11,895 bases of DNA. Origin: an uncultured Clostridium sp. (GTDB lineage Bacteria > Bacillota > Clostridia > Lachnospirales > Lachnospiraceae). The stretch is taken from the NCBI GenBank assembly GCA_900555045.1, contig USJW01000137.1, positions 1 to 11,895 of the forward strand, written 5' to 3'. The notes beneath the pieces were generated by a model, which saw nothing but the letters and a program-made list of their open reading frames with translations, was not told the origin of the DNA and did not search any database. The translations under genes were made by a program, and so were the position numbers. Position 1 is the stretch's first letter; each line of letters starts with the position of its first letter. This document shows, one piece after another, positions 6,219 through 11,895 of the stretch.

Positions 6219-6575
6219 ATGGCGAAACGTGGCGGATTTCCGGGAGGAATGCCCGGCAATATGAATAATTTGATGAAGCAGGCGCAGCGCATGCAGCGCC
6301 AGATGGAGGAGACCACCAAGGAGCTGGAGTCCAAAGAGTACACGGCGAGCTCCGGCGGCGGCGCGGTGAGCGTCACTGTGTCCGGCAAGAAGGAGGTCGT
6401 GTCCGTGAAGCTCTCCGAGGAAGTGGTGGATCCGGACGACATCGAGATGCTGGAGGACCTGATCGTGGCGGCGACCAACGAGGCGTTCCGCCAGATGGAG
6501 GCCGAAAGCGCTGAGGCTATGGCCAAGCTGACCGGCGGCCTCGGCGGCGCGCTGGGCGGAGGTTTACCCTTCTAA
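6219..6575 (+). CDS. ybaB: YbaB/EbfC family nucleoid-associated protein
   Basis: A 118-residue member of the YbaB/EbfC family, small dimeric DNA-binding proteins. A Gly/Met-rich N-terminus (about 1-17) leads into a helix with NLMKQAQRMQRQMEETTKEL. The central sheet follows (GGGAVSVTVSGKKEVVSVKLS), then the helical VDPDDIEMLEDLIVAATNEAF. The C-terminus is Gly/Leu-rich (GGLGGALGGGLPF), usual in the family. AGGAGG (6203-6208) lies 10 nt before the ATG. The 109-bp gap after dnaX shows no convincing promoter or terminator. Its stop overlaps the recR start by one base (TAATG), so the two are probably translationally coupled. The dnaX-ybaB-recR order is widely conserved, and the protein may act with RecR, though that role is unsettled. 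Confidence 0.95.
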   Translation: MAKRGGFPGGMPGNMNNLMKQAQRMQRQMEETTKELESKEYTASSGGGAVSVTVSGKKEVVSVKLSEEVVDPDDIEMLEDLIVAATNEAFRQMEAESAEAMAKLTGGLGGALGGGLPF

Positions 6576-7171
6576 TGGATTACTACAGCAGTCAGATTAC
6601 AAAATTAATTGAAGAATTGTCCAAGTTACCGGGGGTGGGCGCGAAATCGGCCCAGCGCCTGGCATTTCACATCATCAACATGCCGAAGGAGCAGGTGGAG
6701 GAGCTGGCGAAGTCCATGACCGATGCCAAGAACAACGTCCGCTACTGCAAGGAGTGCTTTACGCTGACGGACCGGGAGCTCTGCCCCATCTGCAGCAGTG
6801 ACAAGCGCAATCATCGGGTAATTATGGTGGTGGAGAACACCAGGGACCTGGCTGCCTATGAAAAGACCGGTAAGTACGATGGAGTGTACCATGTACTCCA
6901 TGGAGCCATCTCTCCCATGCTGGGGATTGGCCCTAATGATATTAAACTGAAGGAATTGATGCAGCGGCTTCAATCCGATGTTGAAGAAGTCATCATTGCA
7001 ACCAATTCGAGCCTGGAGGGCGAGACCACAGCTATGTATATCAGCAAGCTGATCAAGCCCACCGGAATCAAGGTTACCCGGATTGCCAGCGGCGTTCCCG
7101 TGGGCGGGGACCTGGAATACATAGATGAAGTAACGCTTCTTCGGGCGTTGGAAGGCAGAACTGAACTATAG
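6575..7171 (+). CDS. recR: Recombination mediator protein RecR
   Basis: A 198-residue RecR, which works with RecO (and RecF) to load RecA onto SSB-coated single-stranded DNA in gap repair. It has the N-terminal helix-hairpin-helix with LSKLPGVGAKSAQRLAFH (15-32), a zinc finger with C58, C61, C70 and C73, and a Toprim domain from about 81 to 175. Acidic Toprim residues include E87 and D91 (VVENTRDL). SLEGETTAMYISKLIKP (146-162) and ASGVPVGGDLEYID (171-184) are hallmark RecR motifs. The length is standard. The ATG at 6575 overlaps the ybaB stop; GGAGG (6558-6562) lies 12 nt upstream inside ybaB, a little far, which suits coupled translation. Confidence 0.97.
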   Translation: MDYYSSQITKLIEELSKLPGVGAKSAQRLAFHIINMPKEQVEELAKSMTDAKNNVRYCKECFTLTDRELCPICSSDKRNHRVIMVVENTRDLAAYEKTGKYDGVYHVLHGAISPMLGIGPNDIKLKELMQRLQSDVEEVIIATNSSLEGETTAMYISKLIKPTGIKVTRIASGVPVGGDLEYIDEVTLLRALEGRTEL

Positions 7172-7221
7172 CCGGATCACAGATTCCCATGCCGGGAAAT
7201 AGCAATAGGGAGATGCAAAAG

Positions 7222-9735
7222 ATGGATAAGTACGAGTTTAACATTAAGGTGGAACAGATTAAAAAGGTGGTCAACAAGGGCGACTATGAGACTGCGATGA
7301 AGATCGCGGACACCATCGACTGGAGGCGGGTCCGCAATGTCAGCATCCTGTCCATGGTGGCCACCATCTATGAGAAAAACGAGGAGTATCAGGAGGCGAA
7401 GGACATTCTTCTGCTGGCCTTTGAGCGGGCCCCCATCGGCAAACGTCTGCTGTACAAGCTGGCGGAGCTTGCCATCCGTGAGGGCAGCATCGGGGAGGCG
7501 GAGGACTATTACCGCGAATTCTGCGACCTGGCCCCGGATGATCCCAGGCAGTATCTGCTCCGCTACATGATCCTTGGAGCCAAGGGCGCCCCGCCCCAGC
7601 AGCTGATCCACACCCTGGAGCAGTACTGCAACGTGGAGCTGGACGAAAAGTGGCTGTACGAGCTGGCGACCCTGTACGACGAGGTGGGCATGGCCGATCT
7701 CTGTGTGCGCACCTGCGACAAGATCATGCTGATGTTCGGACTCGGAAAGTATGTAGACAAGGCGATGGACCTTAAGCTGCACCATGCGCCGCTGACAAAA
7801 TACCAGATGGATCTGGAGGAGAACCGTGATAAGTACGAGGCGCGTCTGCGCGCGGTGGAGCAGGGCCACGAGGCTCCGGCGCCCATCGACTACGATGTGC
7901 CCCAGGCGGACGGTCCCACTCCTGTGACCAGCCGGATGCCCGTGCAGCCGGAGGACCCCTCCGCCGCCTACGAGGAGGAGCCGGTTTACGGCGAGCGCCA
8001 GCCCTACCGCCCGTACCGCCGTCCGGTGGAGACAGAAGAACCCAGCCAGGTCTATGAGGCAGAGCCCGGGTACGGTGAGGCGGATGACGCCTACTACGGA
8101 CAGGGCGAGCCCCAGGAGTACGGCGCGGAAGCGGGGGACTATCAGGAACCCGGATACGGCGAGCCCGGCTATGAGACAGATTCTGAATACTATGCGGACC
8201 ACGACGGCCAGGAATATGAGCCTTACGGCGAGGAGCCGGAGGAGATGCCCTACGCTCCGGAGCCGGTGAATTCCGCTTACATTGAGGAGGATCCTGAGGG
8301 TGTTCCCTACCCGGGGGATGACCAGGAATATGAGGCCTACGGCTATGCTTCCGAGCCTGAAGGTGAGGAATATGAGGCGGAGGCCCAGCTCTACCATGGT
8401 GATGAGCCCCAGGAGGAACCGGAGCAGCCTGAGAAAGAGTGGTCCCAGGATGAGTCCCTCACCCAGGAGGCGCTGGCCGCGCGGGTTCATGAGGCGGAGG
8501 TGCAGGCGAATTTAGCGCGCGAGCTCTCCCGCCTGTCCGGCGCAGAGTTCTCCGAGGAATCCCGCCAGGCTCAGACCCGGGTGCTAAAGGATCTGCGCAG
8601 CTTAAAGGAGGCCGACGGGGCGGATGATTTCGTGCCTGCCCGCGTTTCCAACCACCTGATGATCGAGGCGGAGGACCCGGATGCGGGTCTGGCGCTGGCC
8701 ATCGAGGCGCTCAAGCAGATTCACAGGGAGCTGGGGATTAAGAACCAGGCGGCCAAGATTACCGGAGAAAAATTGAATCAAAAGGGTGTTCTGGCCCTGG
8801 CCGACAAGCTGACCGGCAAGGACCTGATCATCGAGTACGCCGGCGATATGAGCGACGAGATGCTGCTGGAATTAGATCAGCTGATGGCGCGGGACGAGAC
8901 GGGGATGAACGTGGTCCTGATCGACAACCGCGAGCAGCTGGAGGCGATCCACCGCCAGTACCCGGGACTCGCCAAGCGATTTGAGTGCATCGGCGAGTCC
9001 GTGGAAGCTCCCGCCCGTGGAAGCGATACCGACGCCTTAGCGGCGCAGAGACCGGCCCCGCAGCCCCCGGTGGAGGCCCCCGGGGAGCCTGAGGATGAAC
9101 CTGAGGAGGAAGTGTCCGCCCCGGCTCCGGCTCCGAGACCGGTTGTCGCCGTGAAGCCCCAGCCAGAGCCCAGGAAGCCGGCCGCAGCCGCGCCCGGTGC
9201 AGGACGCCGCGCGGAAGCTCCTTTAAAGCGCCCGGAGGATGCGCCGGTGCGCCCGAGAGTGATCCAGCCGGAGCCGGTCCGCCAGGAGCCGGAACCGGAG
9301 GAGGACTTATATGAGCCCGAGGAGTACGCAGAGCCGGAGCAGGAGGAAGTGGCTCCGCCACCCGCACCTTCCCGGATCCCTGTGCGCCCGCTGCCCCAGA
9401 AGGCGCCTGCCTCCTACGTCGGGGATGACTCCGAGGACGAGGAAGTGGACGACGATGAGGAGATGGACATCGATGAGTTCGCCCAGTACGCGTGCCAGTA
9501 TGCCGGCGAGATCGACTGCAGCATCTCCGGCAAAAGCATGCTGGCTCTTTACGAGCGCATCGAGATTATGGAGGAGGACGGCATCCCGCTGACCCGCGCC
9601 AACGCGGAGGAGCTGATCGAGGAGGCCGCCGACCGGGCGGAGAAACCGTCGCTCGGCAAGCGCATGAAGAACATCTTCTCGTCCAAGTATGACAAGGACG
9701 GCCTGCTGATCCTGAAAGAGGAACATTTTATCTAG
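7222..9735 (+). CDS. Large TPR protein with acidic Tyr-rich region and degenerate AAA+-like C-terminal part
   Basis: 837 residues; no characterised relative recognised. Residues ~15-205 are helical TPR-like repeats (e.g. YKLAELAIREGSIGEAEDYY). Residues ~217-407 are acidic, rich in Glu, Tyr, Gly and Pro, with repeated EPGYGE/EYEAYG units, and likely disordered. Residues ~484-587 follow the pattern of a CbbX/SpoVK-type AAA+ core: DPDAGLALAIEAL (485-497) where Walker A should be, KITGEKLN (512-519), DLIIEYAGD (534-542) at Walker B, NVVLIDN (563-569) at sensor 1 and PGLAKRF (581-587). No GxxxxGKT is present, so ATP binding is unlikely. A Pro/Glu-rich stretch (~593-748) separates this from a lid-like helical end (~751-837, DEFAQYACQYAGEID). 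I chose ATG 7222 over 7189 because AGGGAG (7207-7212) lies 9 nt before it. It probably shares the recR transcript. No signal peptide or membrane segment is visible. The AAA+ reading is inference. Confidence 0.85.
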   Translation: MDKYEFNIKVEQIKKVVNKGDYETAMKIADTIDWRRVRNVSILSMVATIYEKNEEYQEAKDILLLAFERAPIGKRLLYKLAELAIREGSIGEAEDYYREFCDLAPDDPRQYLLRYMILGAKGAPPQQLIHTLEQYCNVELDEKWLYELATLYDEVGMADLCVRTCDKIMLMFGLGKYVDKAMDLKLHHAPLTKYQMDLEENRDKYEARLRAVEQGHEAPAPIDYDVPQADGPTPVTSRMPVQPEDPSAAYEEEPVYGERQPYRPYRRPVETEEPSQVYEAEPGYGEADDAYYGQGEPQEYGAEAGDYQEPGYGEPGYETDSEYYADHDGQEYEPYGEEPEEMPYAPEPVNSAYIEEDPEGVPYPGDDQEYEAYGYASEPEGEEYEAEAQLYHGDEPQEEPEQPEKEWSQDESLTQEALAARVHEAEVQANLARELSRLSGAEFSEESRQAQTRVLKDLRSLKEADGADDFVPARVSNHLMIEAEDPDAGLALAIEALKQIHRELGIKNQAAKITGEKLNQKGVLALADKLTGKDLIIEYAGDMSDEMLLELDQLMARDETGMNVVLIDNREQLEAIHRQYPGLAKRFECIGESVEAPARGSDTDALAAQRPAPQPPVEAPGEPEDEPEEEVSAPAPAPRPVVAVKPQPEPRKPAAAAPGAGRRAEAPLKRPEDAPVRPRVIQPEPVRQEPEPEEDLYEPEEYAEPEQEEVAPPPAPSRIPVRPLPQKAPASYVGDDSEDEEVDDDEEMDIDEFAQYACQYAGEIDCSISGKSMLALYERIEIMEEDGIPLTRANAEELIEEAADRAEKPSLGKRMKNIFSSKYDKDGLLILKEEHFI

Positions 9736-9742
9736 CAAAACG

Positions 9743-9778
9743 CCCCGGAAGCTTACATTTCACCGTAGACTTCCGGGG
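9743..9778 (+). terminator. Hairpin after the TPR/AAA-like gene, possible weak terminator
   Basis: CCCCGGAAG (9743-9751) pairs perfectly with CTTCCGGGG (9770-9778) around an 18-nt loop, 8 bp past the stop codon. Only scattered Ts follow (ATACTTTCATT), so termination may be partial and some transcripts could reach the HAD gene. Confidence 0.5.
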
Positions 9779-9813
9779 ATACTTTCATTAAAACCATGTG
9801 AGGTCAATATACT

Positions 9814-10638
9814 ATGAAACCGATACGAATCATCGCGCTCGATTTAGACGGGACGCTGCTTGACAGCCAGAAAAACATTCCCGAGCGCAATATGGAGATG
9901 CTGGCCCGCTGTTCAGAGGCGGGAATACACGTTGTGCCCACCACCGGGCGCGCGGCGGACGGAGTGCCGGAGCAGATTAAAACGCTGCCGGGCGTGCGCT
10001 ATGTGATCACCACCAACGGGGGCGCGATTGTGGATTTAAAGACCAGGAAGGTGCTGGAGCGGCGTACGATTCCCAACGAGCAGGCGCTGCGCATTCTGCG
10101 CACCATCCGCAGCTTCAATGTGATGTACGACCCCTACGTCGACGGCCGCGGAATCTCTGAGGAATACTTTTTTGAACATATGGACGACTACGGCCTGAGT
10201 AAACCCATGCAGGCCATGGTGCGCAGTACCCGCGACGTGGTGCCGGACATCCTGGAGTACGTGGAGCAGACGGGCAAGGACGTGGAGAAGATCAACGTCT
10301 TTTTGCAGGATGTGTCCCAGAGCGGCCCCATCCGCGCTGCCCTTGAAAAGGAAGGCCGCCTGGCGATCACCTCCTCCATGCCAAGCAACCTCGAAATCAA
10401 CGCGGAGGACGCCACAAAGGGCAACGGCCTGATGTGGCTGGCGGACTATCTGGGGATCGACCGCGAGGCGACCATGGCGTTCGGGGACGGCGAAAATGAT
10501 ATTTCTATGATCCGCATGGCCGGAGTGGGCGTCGCCATGCACAATGCCCTCGACACAGTGAAGGCATGGGCGGACGAGATCACTCTGAGCAACGATGAGA
10601 GCGGAGTGGCGGCTGCCATTGAGCGCCTGGTATTTTAA
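9814..10638 (+). CDS. Cof-type HAD-IIB phosphatase
   Basis: A 274-residue haloacid-dehalogenase-superfamily hydrolase, probably a cytoplasmic sugar-phosphate or cofactor phosphatase. Motif I is DLDGTLLD (10-17), with nucleophile D10 and acid/base D12. Motif II is TTGR (43-46), the motif III lysine is K202 (DATKGNGL), and motif IV is GDGENDISMI (224-233) with metal ligands D225 and D229. The cap between motifs II and III (about 85-190) is the C2B type that defines the Cof/HAD-IIB group. Substrates of these enzymes cannot be read from sequence. GAGG (9800-9803) lies 10 nt before the ATG. No clear promoter was found in the 78-bp gap upstream, so it may depend on read-through of the weak hairpin. 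The CvpA-like gene follows after 46 bp, probably in the same transcript. Confidence 0.92.
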   Translation: MKPIRIIALDLDGTLLDSQKNIPERNMEMLARCSEAGIHVVPTTGRAADGVPEQIKTLPGVRYVITTNGGAIVDLKTRKVLERRTIPNEQALRILRTIRSFNVMYDPYVDGRGISEEYFFEHMDDYGLSKPMQAMVRSTRDVVPDILEYVEQTGKDVEKINVFLQDVSQSGPIRAALEKEGRLAITSSMPSNLEINAEDATKGNGLMWLADYLGIDREATMAFGDGENDISMIRMAGVGVAMHNALDTVKAWADEITLSNDESGVAAAIERLVF

Positions 10639-10684
10639 TGCATACATGGAAACAGAATGAATACAGACAGAAAGTGAAGGCAAG

Positions 10685-11401
10685 ATGATCGGAGAACAGT
10701 GGCTGCCCATCGCGGTGGGCGTATTTTTAGTTAGCATGATGCTGTATGGACATTACAGAGGCTTCCTGCGCCAGTGCGTGTCCGTCGGCGCGCTCATCAT
10801 TACCATAATGGCGGTGCGCTACGCGACGCCGTATGTGACCGGATTCCTGCAGGAGAACACGCAGATCCGCCAGAGCGTTGCTCAGATGATGGTGCAGGCG
10901 ACCGGCATCGATGGTTTGCAGGAGGAGCAGGAGGATATGCCTGCATTTCAGCGCATCGCCATCGAGAACCTGAAGCTGCCGCAGTCCATGAAGGACGCGC
11001 TGATCGAGAACAACAACAGCGAGGTGTATCAGCTCTTGGGCGTGGACCGCTTCATCGAGTACGTCAGCACCTACCTGGCTGGCATGCTGATCAACGCCAT
11101 TGTGTCCGTGCTCATGTTCCTGGCCACATTCATATTGATCCAGCTGCTGGTGCGCTGGCTGGATTTGATCGCCCGCCTGCCCATCATATATGGTCTCAAC
11201 AAGATTGCCGGCGCGCTTTTGGGGCTCGCCCACGGCCTGCTCCTTCTGTGGGTGGGCGGCCTGCTGCTGGACCTGTTTTCCGCCACCCCACTGGGCGCAT
11301 CCCTGATGGACCAGGTGAGGGAGAGCGCATGGCTCTCGTTTCTATATCAGTACAACCTCCTGGGCTTTCTACTCAAGGGGATTTTGCACGGCATTATTTA
11401 G
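10685..11401 (+). CDS. CvpA-family integral membrane protein
   Basis: A 238-residue membrane protein. Hydrophobic segments lie at about 6-22, 32-52, 130-157 and 172-197, with a weaker one at 222-236. The first pair with YGHYRGFLRQ between them (21-30), and the later LNKIAGALLGLAHGLLLLWVG (171-191), match the colicin V production protein (CvpA) family pattern. A polar, partly acidic loop (about 55-128) lies between the two halves; its side of the membrane is unknown. CvpA relatives are linked to envelope homeostasis in proteobacteria, but no clear role is known in Firmicutes, and the name does not imply colicin here. GAAGG (10676-10680) lies 4 nt before the ATG, slightly close. A strong terminator follows 40 bp after the stop, closing the transcription unit. 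Confidence 0.8.
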   Translation: MIGEQWLPIAVGVFLVSMMLYGHYRGFLRQCVSVGALIITIMAVRYATPYVTGFLQENTQIRQSVAQMMVQATGIDGLQEEQEDMPAFQRIAIENLKLPQSMKDALIENNNSEVYQLLGVDRFIEYVSTYLAGMLINAIVSVLMFLATFILIQLLVRWLDLIARLPIIYGLNKIAGALLGLAHGLLLLWVGGLLLDLFSATPLGASLMDQVRESAWLSFLYQYNLLGFLLKGILHGII

Positions 11402-11440
11402 AACTAATTTCACATATAATATATGCAATTAATTCAACTT

Positions 11441-11481
11441 CCCGCTGACCGCTCAAAAAGGCGTCGGCGGGATATTTTTTT
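11441..11481 (+). terminator. Rho-independent terminator after the CvpA-like gene
   Basis: CCCGCTGACCGC (11441-11452) pairs with GCGTCGGCGGG (11461-11471), with one G-U pair and one bulged C, around an A-rich 8-nt loop. A T-run (11475-11481) follows. It separates the coding block from the AT-rich promoter array. Confidence 0.88.
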
Positions 11482-11577
11482 ACAACCACTAAATATAGAG
11501 AAAATTCGAAAAATCGAGCATATTTAGTACCCGGGGGAAAAAACAAAAAATTGTTTAAAAAAATGGCACAAATTCCC

Positions 11578-11606
11578 TTGACATATTTTCGATATGATGC
11601 TATATT
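11578..11606 (+). promoter_or_regulatory. Promoter P1 of the presumed rRNA operon leader
   Basis: A perfect -35 TTGACA (11578-11583), a 17-bp spacer and -10 TATATT (11601-11606), with a start near 11613. A-rich tracts at 11537-11563 upstream could act as an UP element. Confidence 0.7.
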
Positions 11607-11685
11607 AAAGTTCCACTGCAAAAGCAGGGGGATAACCTCGAAAATTGAAGATCCAAACGGTTTTCAAAAAAGGTTAAAAAAGTTG

Positions 11686-11714
11686 TTGACAAACACAACG
11701 AGCTGTGATATCCT
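11686..11714 (+). promoter_or_regulatory. Promoter P2 of the presumed rRNA operon leader
   Basis: A perfect -35 TTGACA (11686-11691), a 17-bp spacer and -10 TATCCT (11709-11714). Two A6 tracts (11666-11671 and 11676-11681), 10 bp apart, lie just upstream, in phase with the helix. Confidence 0.68.
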
Positions 11715-11770
11715 AGTAAAGCTGCTGTTGAGACATCAACAACGAAGCAAAAAAGTTTTTAAAAAAGTTG

Positions 11771-11799
11771 TTGACAAATGCAACTGAGTATGATAAGAT
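11771..11799 (+). promoter_or_regulatory. Promoter P3 of the presumed rRNA operon leader
   Basis: A perfect -35 TTGACA (11771-11776), a 17-bp spacer and -10 TAAGAT (11794-11799), with A6, T5 and A6 tracts at 11749-11766 upstream. The 20 bases around the -35 box are identical to those of P2. Confidence 0.68.
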
Positions 11800-11895
11800 A
11801 TAAAAGTTGCTGCTGAACAAAACAACAACACAGAACCTTGAAAATCAAAGATTGAACAGTATGTAAAACCCTGAAAATTCTAAAAAATAAAGGTC

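Larger units (their letters stand above)
11674..11843 (+). repeat. Tandem duplication of an ~85-bp promoter unit (P2 and P3)
   Basis: The 20-base segment at 11674-11693 (TTAAAAAAGTTGTTGACAAA) recurs exactly at 11759-11778, an 85-bp period. Similarity continues downstream: GTAAAGCTGCTGTTGA in unit 1 resembles ATAAAAGTTGCTGCTGA in unit 2, each followed by a CAACAAC element. This suggests one promoter unit was duplicated and then drifted. Confidence 0.75.
11482..11895 (+). promoter_or_regulatory. AT-rich non-coding leader, probably upstream of a 16S rRNA gene
   Basis: No credible gene lies between the terminator and the window end. The stretch holds the three promoters P1-P3 and an inverted repeat CTAAATAT/ATATTTAG (11489-11527). 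It also has boxA-like elements: AACCTCGAAAATTGAAGAT (11634-11652) and AACCTTGAAAATCAAAGAT (11834-11852) match at 16 of 19 positions, 200 bp apart, and resemble the rrn antitermination boxA (CTTTGAAAAC) of Bacillus. Stacked TTGACA promoters plus boxA is the usual design of rRNA operon leaders in Firmicutes. The rRNA itself is not in view, so a tRNA cluster or other stable RNA remains possible. Confidence 0.68.

Noticed and set aside
5792..6526. Minus-strand frame of 244 codons across the dnaX end and ybaB
   Set aside because: It is a shadow of two well-identified forward genes, with no family motifs.
7177..8490. Long open frame (437 codons) on the minus strand, Leu/Val-rich
   Set aside because: It is the antisense of the Glu-rich repetitive region: GAG codons read as CTC in reverse. 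No ribosome site fits, and the forward gene has a clear start and domains.
9785..9813. TATACT just before the HAD gene as a promoter -10
   Set aside because: Transcription would begin inside the coding sequence, and no credible -35 lies at the right distance.
11551..11787. Small forward frame of 78 codons in the AT-rich leader
   Set aside because: It spans two TTGACA promoters and the duplicated promoter unit, has no ribosome site and a Lys/Phe composition expected from A-tracts.

Overview
The window looks like chromosomal DNA of a Gram-positive, GC-rich member of the Lachnospiraceae (Clostridium cluster XIVa). Three things suggest this: the tadA / SRP RNA / dnaX / ybaB / recR order typical of Firmicutes, a long Bacillus-type SRP RNA with an Alu domain, and consensus sigma-A promoters with strong Shine-Dalgarno sites. 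The species cannot be told from the sequence. No mobile element, CRISPR array or tRNA was seen.

Layout. Positions 2-496 hold the 3' end of a proline-rich protein with a DUF6128-like C-terminus. It converges on a leftward radical-SAM gene (nrdG type, 578-1276) at a shared two-way terminator. From overlapping divergent promoters, tadA (1392-1880) is read rightwards and runs with a 4-bp overlap into an RmlD-like reductase gene (1877-2773). The stop codon of that gene lies inside the -35 box of the SRP RNA promoter; the SRP RNA (ffs) occupies about 2855-3116 and ends at a strong terminator. Two tandem promoters then start a probable operon: pfkA, dnaX, ybaB, recR and a large TPR/acidic protein (3330-9735). 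It is followed by a weak hairpin, a Cof-type HAD phosphatase and a CvpA-like membrane protein, then a clear terminator at 11441-11481. The last ~400 bases are AT-rich and non-coding. They carry three tandem TTGACA promoters with A-tracts and boxA-like motifs, and look like the leader of an rRNA operon whose 16S gene would begin beyond the window.

How it fits together. Most genes are housekeeping: tRNA wobble editing (TadA), protein targeting (SRP RNA), glycolysis (PfkA), the replication clamp loader (DnaX), nucleoid binding (YbaB) and recombinational repair (RecR). The points most worth a second look are (i) the 837-residue protein after recR, which reads as a TPR domain joined to a degenerate AAA+ core whose lid is displaced by a long Pro/Glu-rich insert; (ii) two correctly phased -1 slippery heptamers at the tadA 3' end, followed by a small hairpin and with the downstream reductase frame open; (iii) a phosphofructokinase with a mixed nucleotide-site signature; and (iv) the duplicated ~85-bp promoter unit in the presumed rRNA leader.
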